Positions 55,020 through 62,486 of a DNA stretch of 64,000 nt are shown piece after piece. The notes beneath the pieces are model-generated. The model saw only the letters and a program-made list of their open reading frames with translations, made no database searches and had not been told where the DNA came from. Source of the DNA: Blastococcus sp. URHD0036 (GTDB lineage Bacteria; Actinomycetota; Actinomycetes; Mycobacteriales; Geodermatophilaceae); the NCBI RefSeq assembly GCF_000701365.1, contig NZ_JNIK01000017.1:186001-250000 (forward strand). The letters are read 5' to 3'. A program made the position numbers and the translations under genes. How positions within the stretch are numbered: the first letter of the stretch is position 1; the number at the start of each line of letters is the position of its first letter.

Positions 55020-55889
55020 TCAGTCCCACCACAGCGTCCACACCGGCTCGCCAACCAGGCAGCGCGCCAGCCCCTCCACCGTGCCGCCGGAGCGGTACCC
55101 GAAGGCCTCACCTGGCCCGTCCACGCGCAACGTGTCCCGGCAGAACGCGGCCACCTCCGCAGCGACCGGCAGAGCCTCCGACACGCTCGCCGGCGGATGG
55201 GGCAGGAGCAGGTCCATCGAGCCGCCGAGCAGGCCGGTGAGGACGACGCCGAACCGGTCCTCCCAGCTACGCAGCACCGCGGCCACCTCCGCGGTGCCGC
55301 AGTAGTTGCCGGCGCCGGTCCAGCCCAGAGCCGCCACGGCGTCCGCCGGCCGGTCGCAGCGCACGAGCCCGAGGCGCCGCAGGCCCCAGTCGCCGAGCAG
55401 TCCGGAGGTCGCCGATGCCGGATCGCCGTCCCGCACGAGCGGCGGCGCCAACCCGGGGAAGTGCGCGCCGTACGGAGTCAGGTGTTCGACGTACGGGTGC
55501 TCACCGATGGGCACGAGCCAGCCCGCCCACTGGTCGGCCAGGAACACCGCCGGGTCGACGGCGTCGACGTCGGCCGGCGGGACCGGGTCCGTCTCCCGCG
55601 AGCGCTCGAACGGCGTCGCCAGCAACGGCCAGAGCCCCGTCTCGGGGAACAGGTCGACCAGCCGCCGCCACACCTCGGCGGTGTCGGGCACGCGGTCGTC
55701 GGTGAGCCACAGCGCCGGGGCGGGCGTGCCCCCGACCGGCCGCCCCGATCCCAGCGAGACGTCCCCCAGCCGCAGCGGTCCGGCCGCCGGCAGGGAAGCC
55801 GAGGTAGGTCGCACAGGGCCCAGCACCGGCACGTCGATGTGCGCACCGAACGAGGGTTCGAAGATCCACGAGGAAGAGGAACGGGTCAT
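55020..55889 (-). CDS. DUF4253 protein
   Basis: A protein of 289 residues from ATG 55889. The C-terminal half carries the DUF4253 pattern: VAALGWTGAGNY, EVAAVLRSWEDRFGVVL, LPVAAEVAAFCRDTL and the terminal EPVWTLWWD. The first 120 residues are variable and Pro-rich. DUF4253 proteins are widespread in Actinobacteria and have no established function; some are considered immunity-like. Nothing else in the immediate neighbourhood points to its role. Confidence 0.85.
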   Translation of the reverse strand: MTRSSSSWIFEPSFGAHIDVPVLGPVRPTSASLPAAGPLRLGDVSLGSGRPVGGTPAPALWLTDDRVPDTAEVWRRLVDLFPETGLWPLLATPFERSRETDPVPPADVDAVDPAVFLADQWAGWLVPIGEHPYVEHLTPYGAHFPGLAPPLVRDGDPASATSGLLGDWGLRRLGLVRCDRPADAVAALGWTGAGNYCGTAEVAAVLRSWEDRFGVVLTGLLGGSMDLLLPHPPASVSEALPVAAEVAAFCRDTLRVDGPGEAFGYRSGGTVEGLARCLVGEPVWTLWWD

Positions 55890-55981
55890 GCCCCGACCCT
55901 CCGGCGCCCGAGACCCGAACGAGCCGCAGCCCGGCGACGTGTGGACGACGCTCCCGGCTGGGGACGGTCCCCGCCGAACTG

Positions 55982-56842
55982 TCAGACCCCGTCGACCTCG
56001 ACGCGGCCGTGCTTCAGCACCGTCTGCCCGCCCGACTCGGCCTCGAAGGCGAACGCCCGCCGGCCCTCGGCCGTGGTCCCCGCGTCGTACACCGACACCG
56101 TGATCTCGTCGCCGGGGAACGCGTACCGCGCGAAGCGCACCGCGATCCGCCGGATCCGGTCCGGCTCCCCGCCGGCCGCCAGCGCCACCAGCGCGCGGCT
56201 GGCGATACCGAGCGTGCACAGGCCCTGCAGGAACTTGCCGCGGTCCCCCGTCATCGGCCGGGCCGCCCGGTCGTCGACGTGGATCACCGCCCGGTCCCCG
56301 GACGCCCCGGCGTAGCGGAACGTCTGGTCCGCCGTCGTCGCCAGCACCATCGAACCGACCCGCCGCGACCGGGCCTCCTCCGGGAACGTGTGGTCGGCCA
56401 TCGGGCCGCCCTGGTCCCCTCCGGTCACCTCGCCCAGGTAGATCACCGACCAGAAGTGCTCGTAGACCAGCTCGCCGGCCTCGTCCACGCTGGCGACGCG
56501 GTTGAACAGGTTGAGCCCTCCGCGGTTGGTGACGGCCGAGCTGACCTCACCGGTCGTCCGCAGCACGGTCCCCGGCCGCAGCGGACGGTGGATGTAGAGG
56601 TCGGTCTCCCCGTGCCCCGCACCGAAGCCACCGGCCAGCGCCTCGGAGTCCGGCCGCAGCACCGACGACAGGAACGCCGGCAGTCCGGGCACCACGGCAT
56701 ACGTAGGCGGCACCGCACGGCCGTCGGCGTACAGCGGGTTGTCGTCGTTGATCGCCAGCCCGAACGCCGCGATCTCCCCCGCGTCGCTCGAGCTCTCCAC
56801 CGGCGCCGACGCCTGGCCGAACGGGATCTGCGTGGTGTCCAT
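55982..56842 (-). CDS. Double hot-dog MaoC-type enoyl-CoA hydratase
   Basis: A protein of 286 residues. Two hot-dog halves: the first (about 1-140) with FGLAINDDNPLYAD and a VPPTYAVVPGLPAF loop, the second with the active-site motif YAGASGDRAVIHVDDRAA, whose Asp and His are the hydratase catalytic pair. It should hydrate 2-enoyl-CoA to (R)-3-hydroxyacyl-CoA in beta-oxidation. It is separate from the 58-62-kb operon, which has its own split hydratase. The first-half DNP motif is degenerate, as usual for two-domain forms. Confidence 0.88.
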   Translation of the reverse strand: MDTTQIPFGQASAPVESSSDAGEIAAFGLAINDDNPLYADGRAVPPTYAVVPGLPAFLSSVLRPDSEALAGGFGAGHGETDLYIHRPLRPGTVLRTTGEVSSAVTNRGGLNLFNRVASVDEAGELVYEHFWSVIYLGEVTGGDQGGPMADHTFPEEARSRRVGSMVLATTADQTFRYAGASGDRAVIHVDDRAARPMTGDRGKFLQGLCTLGIASRALVALAAGGEPDRIRRIAVRFARYAFPGDEITVSVYDAGTTAEGRRAFAFEAESGGQTVLKHGRVEVDGV

Positions 56843-56943
56843 GCGCTCTTCCTAGCGGAGCCGCGGACCTCTGGTCCCCGGGCCCGGACGCGAGGACGCT
56901 GAGAGACCACGGCGGAGCGCCACCGCCGGGGAGGGGGAGCGAC

Positions 56944-57564
56944 ATGTACGCCCGATCCACCACCATCCGCGGCCTCACCGGGGCCATCGACGCCGGCATC
57001 GCCTACATCCGCGAAGAGGCCCTGCCCGCCGTCCGGGAGATGCCCGGATGCGTCGGCCTGTCGCTGCTCACCGACCGCGACACCGGCCGCTCCATCGCCA
57101 CCTCGGCCTGGCGGGACGAGGAGACGATGCGGGCCAGCGCCGAGCTCGTGCACCTCATGCGCGAGCGCCTCGTCGCTGCCTTCGGCGCCGAACTGGAGGT
57201 CGAGGAGTGGGAGATCGCGGTCCTGCAGCGGGCGCACACCATGCACGACCACGGCGCGGCGCGGGTGACCTGGCTCCAGGTCGACGACGGGCAGATGGAC
57301 CGGCTCCTCGACGCCTACCGCTCCGCGCTGATGCCGCGCCTCCAGGAGCTGCCGAACTTCTGCAGCCTGAGCCTCCTGGTCGACCGGGCCGCCGACCGCG
57401 CGGTCAGCACCGTGACCTTCCACAGCCGCGTCGCCCTCGAGGCGGTGCGCGACCGGGCGCGGGTGATGCGCGACGAGCTCACCGGGTCGGTCGGCGCACG
57501 CGTCCTGGACGTCGCCGAGACCGACGTCGTCCTCTCCCACCTGCGCGTTCCCGAGATGGTCTAG
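56944..57564 (+). CDS. ABM-like two-domain protein
   Basis: A protein of 206 residues, the third relative of this type in the window and complete. It keeps the pattern RSTTIRG, LPAVREMPGCVGLSLLTDRD and EVEEWEIAVLQRAH in the first half, and LMPRLQELPNFCSLSLLVDR and LSHLRVPEMV in the second. The start at ATG 56944 follows GGGGAG. It has no kynA copy beside it but ends in a strong hairpin. Function unknown, as for its relatives. Confidence 0.75.
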   Translation: MYARSTTIRGLTGAIDAGIAYIREEALPAVREMPGCVGLSLLTDRDTGRSIATSAWRDEETMRASAELVHLMRERLVAAFGAELEVEEWEIAVLQRAHTMHDHGAARVTWLQVDDGQMDRLLDAYRSALMPRLQELPNFCSLSLLVDRAADRAVSTVTFHSRVALEAVRDRARVMRDELTGSVGARVLDVAETDVVLSHLRVPEMV

Positions 57565-57578
57565 CCCCCGACACACAG

Positions 57579-57608
57579 CAGCCGCCCGGACCGAGGTCCG
57601 GGCGGCTG
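57579..57608. terminator. Strong terminator hairpin
   Basis: CAGCCGCCCGGAC (57579-57591) pairs with GTCCGGGCGGCTG (57596-57608), 13 bp with a CGAG loop, followed by TTGTTG-like bases. It serves the ABM-like gene and possibly the leftward gene opposite. Confidence 0.85.
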
Positions 57609-57654
57609 TTGTGGTGGTCAGGACCGCGACGCTGCGGCCCGGTCGGTCAGCTGA

Positions 57655-58179
57655 TCAGTGGGTGTGACCCTCGTGGCGCTCGTGGCCGAGCGCGGTGCGG
57701 GCGCCGTGCCAGTCGTCGTCACCCTCGGGCTCCTTGGCCAGCAGGCCGGCACCGACCGACCAGACGATGCCGCCGAGCAGCGCGATCCAGACGCCGATCT
57801 CCACCTCGACGTCGACGTCGCCCGAGGCGACACCCGTGGCGTCGAACAGGTTGCTCAGCGCCAGCAGCGTCGCGGCGATGCCCGCGGCCATGGTGACCAG
57901 GGTCAGGCCACGGTGCTGGCCGCCGCGGGCGCGGGTCATCGCGTAGAAGAGCGCGATGACCAGGCCGATGCCGAGGTAGGCGGTCAGCGGGTTGGCACCG
58001 TCGGCGTCGTAGCCCGAGATGTTCTCGTCCAGGGCGTCGGACGAGAACCAGTCGAGGAAGACGGCGATGGTGAAGATGACGACGCCAGCAGTAGCGACAT
58101 AGGCGCCGACGGGGTTCGCCTTGCGCTCACGGGTGAGCGGGCGGTCCGACGCGTATCCGGGGTTCTCTGCAGATGCCAT
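57655..58179 (-). CDS. Four-helix membrane protein
   Basis: A protein of 174 residues from ATG 58179. Four hydrophobic segments: AYVATAGVVIFTIAVF, LTAYLGIGLVIALFYAM, TLVTMAAGIAATLLAL and GVWIALLGGIVWSVGAGLL. An Asp-rich loop (SSDALDENISGYDADGAN) lies between the first two, and the C-terminus is His-rich (GHERHEGHTH). No family recognised. A metal-binding or sensing role for the His tail is only a thought. Confidence 0.7.
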   Translation of the reverse strand: MASAENPGYASDRPLTRERKANPVGAYVATAGVVIFTIAVFLDWFSSDALDENISGYDADGANPLTAYLGIGLVIALFYAMTRARGGQHRGLTLVTMAAGIAATLLALSNLFDATGVASGDVDVEVEIGVWIALLGGIVWSVGAGLLAKEPEGDDDWHGARTALGHERHEGHTH

Positions 58180-58255
58180 GTCCAGGGAGTTCCCAGGAAC
58201 GGCTGATTACAACCGGGCTGTTTCCGGAACGTCACCTGTTCGTGTCACGGGCGGC

Positions 58256-58660
58256 TCACGTCTCGAGTCGCGCCGAGGCCGTGCCGACGACGACGTCGCG
58301 GCCGTCCTGGTTCGTCGTCCGCACCGCGAGGTCGACCGAGTCGTCGTGCACGGCGGTCACCGTCAGCGTGGTGACCAGCGTGTCCCCGGGCCAGACCTGG
58401 CCGCGGAACTGCACGCCGTAGGACAGCAGCGCGTCCTCCCCCACCCAGTCGGTGAGCGCCCGCCCGGTCATGCCCATCGTGAGCATCCCGTGCGCGAACA
58501 CCCCCGGGAAACCGGCCACCTGCGTCGCGAACACCTCGTCGGAGTGCAGCGGGTTGTAGTCCCCCGACGCACCCGCGTACATGACGATCTGCGTCCGGGT
58601 CAGGTCGTCGACGACCGTCACCTCGCGCGCGTCCCCGACCGCGACCTCCCCGCGCCGCAT
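58256..58660 (-). CDS. MaoC-type hydratase subunit (C-terminal hot-dog)
   Basis: A protein of 134 residues from ATG 58660 (ATGA overlap with the preceding gene). It has a single hot-dog fold with the active-site motif YAGASGDYNPLHSDE, giving the catalytic Asp and His, and the FPGVFAHGMLTMGM and VQFRGQVWPGDTL blocks. With the upstream protein it should form a heteromeric enoyl-CoA hydratase of the ChsH1-ChsH2 kind, in which this is the catalytic part. It is the last gene of a five-gene operon. Confidence 0.88.
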   Translation of the reverse strand: MRRGEVAVGDAREVTVVDDLTRTQIVMYAGASGDYNPLHSDEVFATQVAGFPGVFAHGMLTMGMTGRALTDWVGEDALLSYGVQFRGQVWPGDTLVTTLTVTAVHDDSVDLAVRTTNQDGRDVVVGTASARLET

Positions 58661-59154
58661 CACGCCTCCCCGCCGTCGGACGCCGACGGCGGGCGACCCG
58701 TCGTCACCGCGACCGACCGCGCCGTCACCACCAGCTCGCCGCCGGCGTCCCGGTACTCGGTGACGTAGGAGGTGAACTGCAGCGATCCGCCGCGCTTGCC
58801 CTCCTTGGTCCACTCCTCGCCGGGCCGGCTGGTCGCGGTCAGCACGTCGCCGACCCGCACCGGCCGGTGGTAGGTGAAGTGCTGCTCGGCGTGCAGCGTC
58901 GACGCCGACCCGCCGGCCGGGTCCCCGCCCGGGACGCCACCCCCAGAGGTCGCCGTCCCCGAGGGTGTCCGGCCCGAGCCGAACCACGGCTCCCCGGGCG
59001 TCGGCCGCAGGGGGTGCGTCGGCGCGAACTGCGCGCCGGCCGACACGAACGTCGGCGGCGCGAGCCCCTCCGGCTCGAGGGTCGCCGCTTCGCCGATCGC
59101 CCGCCGGAACATCAGCACGTGCCCGGCCTCGACCGGGAAGCCCTGCTCAGTCAC
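58660..59154 (-). CDS. MaoC-N-type hydratase partner (FAS1-like dehydratase domain)
   Basis: A protein of 164 residues from GTG 59154. A hot-dog fold with FPVEAGHVLMFRRAIGE, GLAPPTFVSAGAQFAP and AEQHFTYHRPVRVGDVL, but lacking the catalytic Asp-His motif, so it is a structural or binding partner of the next protein. A Gly/Ser/Pro insertion (about 66-84) is low complexity. Overlaps the upstream acyl-CoA dehydrogenase by eight bases and the next gene by three. Confidence 0.85.
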   Translation of the reverse strand: MTEQGFPVEAGHVLMFRRAIGEAATLEPEGLAPPTFVSAGAQFAPTHPLRPTPGEPWFGSGRTPSGTATSGGGVPGGDPAGGSASTLHAEQHFTYHRPVRVGDVLTATSRPGEEWTKEGKRGGSLQFTSYVTEYRDAGGELVVTARSVAVTTGRPPSASDGGEA

Positions 59155-60244
59155 GCCCGGCCTCCAGGATCGTCATGAGCTCCTCCCGCTGCTCGGCCGG
59201 TGAGCCGAACAGCAACTGCGCGCTCTTCGCCCGCCGGTAGTACAGGTGCGCGGGGTGCTCCCAGGTGAAGCCGATCCCGCCGTGCACCTGGATGTTCGCC
59301 GCTGCCGCCGCGAAGTAGGCGTCCCCGCAGAACGACGACGCCACCCGCGCGGCCACCGGCAGGTCGGGCGCGCCGGCGTCCACCGCAGCCAGCGCCGCGG
59401 CGGCCGCCACCCGCATCCGCTCCACGTCGATCAGCATGTCCGCGCACCGGTGCTTGATCGCCTGGAACGAGCCGATCGCCCGGCCGAACTGGTACCGCGT
59501 CCGCGCGTACTCGACCGCCATCTCCAGCACCCGCTGCGCGCCGCCCAGCTGCTCGGCCGCCTGTGCTGCCCGCGCGCGGTCCAGCAGCGCCGCCGCGATC
59601 CGGTCGCCGTCCCCGGCCGACCCGATGAGCGTGGCCGGCGTCGCGTGCAGCCCCACCCGCGCCTGCCGGCGGGTCAGGTCCAGCGTGCGCAGCGGCGTCC
59701 GCGACAGCCCGGCGGCATCCGCGGGGACGGCGAACAGCGACGTCCCGCCCTCGCACGAGGCGAAGACCAACAGCAGGTCCGCGGTCGCGCCGTCGATCAC
59801 GCCCTCCGCGGTCCCGTCGATCAGCCAGCCCCGCGATCCGGTGACCGCCTCACACCTCGGCGTGCCGACCACGCCGCCGACGGTCACCCGCAGCTCACCC
59901 GAGGCGATGCCCGGCAGGTGGGCTGCCTGGGCCGACGCGTCCCCGGAGAGCAGCAGCGCCCCCGCCCCGAGGACGACGGTGGAGAGGAACGGCGACGGCA
60001 GCAGCACCCGCCCCATCTCCTCCAGGACGACGCCCAGCTCCGCGAACCCCGCCCCCGAGCCGCCGAACTCCTCGGGGACCACCAGCCCGGTCAGCCCCAG
60101 CTCGCCGGACAGCCGCCCCCACAGCGCGGCGTCGAACCCGGACGGCGAGTCCGCGATCCGCCGCACCTCCGGCTCGGCGGCGGTATCGGTGAGGAAGCCC
60201 CGCACCGAGGCGCGCAGGTCGTCGGCAACAGACGTCACGGTCAT
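59147..60244 (-). CDS. Acyl-CoA dehydrogenase, smaller subunit type
   Basis: A protein of 365 residues from ATG 60244, overlapping the short-chain dehydrogenase stop (ATGA). Family features: LTGLVVPEEFGGSGAG (N-terminal helical domain), an abbreviated beta-domain and a C-terminal helix block, RYQFGRAIGSFQAIKHRCAD, with VHGGIGFTWEHPAHLYYRRA. It is shorter than the companion at 61,161. In steroid side-chain degradation such pairs form alpha2-beta2 enzymes (ChsE1-ChsE2) with one FAD site per pair. A heteromeric enzyme is inferred from gene order, not shown. Confidence 0.88.
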   Translation of the reverse strand: MTVTSVADDLRASVRGFLTDTAAEPEVRRIADSPSGFDAALWGRLSGELGLTGLVVPEEFGGSGAGFAELGVVLEEMGRVLLPSPFLSTVVLGAGALLLSGDASAQAAHLPGIASGELRVTVGGVVGTPRCEAVTGSRGWLIDGTAEGVIDGATADLLLVFASCEGGTSLFAVPADAAGLSRTPLRTLDLTRRQARVGLHATPATLIGSAGDGDRIAAALLDRARAAQAAEQLGGAQRVLEMAVEYARTRYQFGRAIGSFQAIKHRCADMLIDVERMRVAAAAALAAVDAGAPDLPVAARVASSFCGDAYFAAAAANIQVHGGIGFTWEHPAHLYYRRAKSAQLLFGSPAEQREELMTILEAGRD

Positions 60245-61164
60245 CCCCAGTACGGCCGGTTCAGCTCGAACTCGACGGTCGCGAAGTGCGCCGCCTCCTT
60301 CTCCAGCTCGGCGATGGTCCAGCGCTCGTCCGGCTTGGTGATCGCGTCGACCACCGCCCACGGCTGGAACAGGTGCACCCCGCCGCCCTGCACGTAGAAG
60401 ACCCGGCCGGTGATCGGGCAGTCCTTCGTCGCGAGATAGCCGACGAACGGCGACACGTGGCCCGGGTCGTACGCCACGAACGACCCGTCGTCGGGCAGCG
60501 GCGGCGCCTCCATCGGCAGCTTCCCGTCGACCGGCGGCTGGATCAGCCGGGTCGCCGCTGCCGGCGCGATCGCGTTGACCCGCACGCCGTACCGGGCCAA
60601 CTCGTCCGCGGCGATCATCGCGAACGTGGCGATGCCGCTCTTCGCCGGGCCGTAGTTCGTCTGCCCGACCATCCCGAACAGCCCCGACACCGAGGTCGTG
60701 CAGACCACCGACGCCTCGGTCGGCTCGCCGGCCTTCGACTTGGCGCGCCAGTGCTGCGCCGCGGCCCGCGTGGGCAGGAAGTGCCCGGTCAGGTGCGTGC
60801 GGAGGACGGCGTCCCAGTCGGCGTCGACCATGTTCACGAGCATCCGGTCGCGCAGGATGCCGGCGTTGTTGACCAGCACGTGCAGGTCGCCGAACTCGCT
60901 CAGCGCCGTCTCGACCAGCCGCGCCGCGCCCTCGGCGTCCGCGACGTCGTCGGTGTTGACCACCGCCTCGCCGCCGGCCGCGCGGATCTCCTCGACCACC
61001 CGCTGCGCCACCGCGGGGTCGCTGCCCTCGCCGTGCGGGGAGGTCCCGAGGTCGTTGACCACGACCTTGGCGCCCTCCGCGGCGAACAGCAGCGCGTGCT
61101 GCCGGCCGATCCCCCGGCCCGCGCCGGTGACGATCGCGACCCGCCCCTCCAGCGCCCCGCTCAC
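60241..61164 (-). CDS. Short-chain dehydrogenase/reductase
   Basis: A protein of 307 residues from GTG 61164 (GTGA overlap). Rossmann motif TGAGRGIG near residues 12-19, NNAG, and catalytic Ser and Tyr-x3-Lys (TTSVSG, NYGPAKSG). The N-terminus GRVAIVTGAGRGIGRQHALL with VVVNDLG resembles the dehydrogenase part of multifunctional 17-beta-HSD type 4, suiting a 3-hydroxyacyl-CoA or hydroxysteroid substrate. Placed between two acyl-CoA dehydrogenase genes, it should do the step after hydration. Confidence 0.9.
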   Translation of the reverse strand: MSGALEGRVAIVTGAGRGIGRQHALLFAAEGAKVVVNDLGTSPHGEGSDPAVAQRVVEEIRAAGGEAVVNTDDVADAEGAARLVETALSEFGDLHVLVNNAGILRDRMLVNMVDADWDAVLRTHLTGHFLPTRAAAQHWRAKSKAGEPTEASVVCTTSVSGLFGMVGQTNYGPAKSGIATFAMIAADELARYGVRVNAIAPAAATRLIQPPVDGKLPMEAPPLPDDGSFVAYDPGHVSPFVGYLATKDCPITGRVFYVQGGGVHLFQPWAVVDAITKPDERWTIAELEKEAAHFATVEFELNRPYWG

Positions 61165-62378
61165 GACGTGCCCCCGCCCACGCGCAGCTCGCGGAACGGC
61201 ACGTCGCGGTCGACGGCGGGCTCTCTCGGCAGTCCCAGCACACGCTCTCCCAGGATGTTCTTCATGATCTCCGGCGTGCCGCCGGCGATGGCGTTGCCCG
61301 GTGCCCCGAGCAGGGACGTCGTCCAGCGCTCGGCGTCGGCGTCGTCGTCGGTCCACGCCGCCGTGCCCAGCACCTCGAGCCCGACCTCCGCCGCGTGCTT
61401 GGCCAGCTGCGCCCCGGCGAGCTTCGCGACCGAGCCCTGCGGCCCGGGGGTGCGGCCGGCCTTGGCGTCCTCGCGCATCCGCGACGACAGCAGCTCCAGC
61501 AGCCGCTCCTCCACGAACACCGACGCCAGCGACTGGCGCAGCACCGGGTCCGCCGTCGCGTCGCGCCGCCGGGCCAGGTCGGCCAGCGCCGCGTACTCGC
61601 CGCCACCCAGCCGCCGGCCCAGCCCGCCGCCGCCGGCCCCGATCGACACCCGCTCGTTCATCAGCGTGGTGACGGCCGCCTGCCAGCCGCGGCCGACCTC
61701 GCCGACCACGGCGTCGCCGGGGACGTGCACGTCGTCGAAGAAGACCTCGTTGAAGTTCGCGCCGCCCGTGATCTGCCGCAGCGGCCGGATCGTGACGCCC
61801 GGCGCGCGCATGTCGACGACGAACATGGTCAGCCCCAGGTGCTTGGGGACGTCGGGGTTCGTGCGGGCGAGCAGCAGCCCGTAGTCGGAGTAGTGGGCGC
61901 CCGAGGTCCACACCTTCTGCCCGTTGACCACCCAGTCGCTGCCGTCCTGCACGGCGCGGGTGCGCAGCCCGGCGACGTCGGACCCGGCGCCCGGCTCGCT
62001 GAACAGCTGGCACCACACCTCGTCGCCCCGCAGCATCCGCGCCAGGTGCCGGTCGCGCTGCTCCTGCGACCCGACCTCCTGCAGCGTCGGCGCGCACATG
62101 CCCAGCCCGATGAGCAGCGGCATCGTGGGGACGACGTAGGGCTCGGCCTCCTCGTTGAACGCCAGCTGGTGCGCCTGCGTCAGCCCCTGGCCGCCGTACT
62201 CCTCGGGCCAGGTCAGCCCGGCGAGGCCGGCGTCGAAGAGCGCGGACTGGAACCGGCGCGCGGCGTCGACGCCCTCCAGCGACTCCGCGGACCCGCCGGT
62301 CAGGTCGACGTGGGCGGCGAACCACTCGCGGACACGCACCCGGAACTCGGCGAGCGACTCGCTCGTGGTCTCCGTCAC
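61161..62378 (-). CDS. Acyl-CoA dehydrogenase, larger subunit type
   Basis: A protein of 405 residues, first gene of a five-gene leftward operon, from GTG 62378. Blocks: LTWPEEYGGQG, CQLFSEPGAGSDVAGL (FAD/acyl-CoA binding), WVVNGQKVWTSGAHYSDYGL, and C-terminal GGTPEIMKNILGERVLGLPR, all standard. It should oxidise an acyl-CoA to the enoyl-CoA with FAD. Its pairing with the smaller dehydrogenase, one short-chain dehydrogenase and a split hydratase suggests a bulky substrate such as a steroid or terpene side chain. This is an inference by analogy. Confidence 0.9.
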   Translation of the reverse strand: MTETTSESLAEFRVRVREWFAAHVDLTGGSAESLEGVDAARRFQSALFDAGLAGLTWPEEYGGQGLTQAHQLAFNEEAEPYVVPTMPLLIGLGMCAPTLQEVGSQEQRDRHLARMLRGDEVWCQLFSEPGAGSDVAGLRTRAVQDGSDWVVNGQKVWTSGAHYSDYGLLLARTNPDVPKHLGLTMFVVDMRAPGVTIRPLRQITGGANFNEVFFDDVHVPGDAVVGEVGRGWQAAVTTLMNERVSIGAGGGGLGRRLGGGEYAALADLARRRDATADPVLRQSLASVFVEERLLELLSSRMREDAKAGRTPGPQGSVAKLAGAQLAKHAAEVGLEVLGTAAWTDDDADAERWTTSLLGAPGNAIAGGTPEIMKNILGERVLGLPREPAVDRDVPFRELRVGGGTS

Positions 62379-62486
62379 ATCCGGAAGCTAGCGACGGTCC
62401 GCCGTCGTCGTCCAGCCGGGTCCTGCTGGAACCCCCGACAGCCGCTGCCACCCACCTGACACAACCGCGGCCTACTGTCCAAGACC
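62379..62486. promoter_or_regulatory. Divergent promoter region
   Basis: 108 bases between the leftward beta-oxidation operon and the rightward antiporter gene; both promoters must lie here. No operator repeat was seen, and no clear TetR-type palindrome. Confidence 0.35.
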
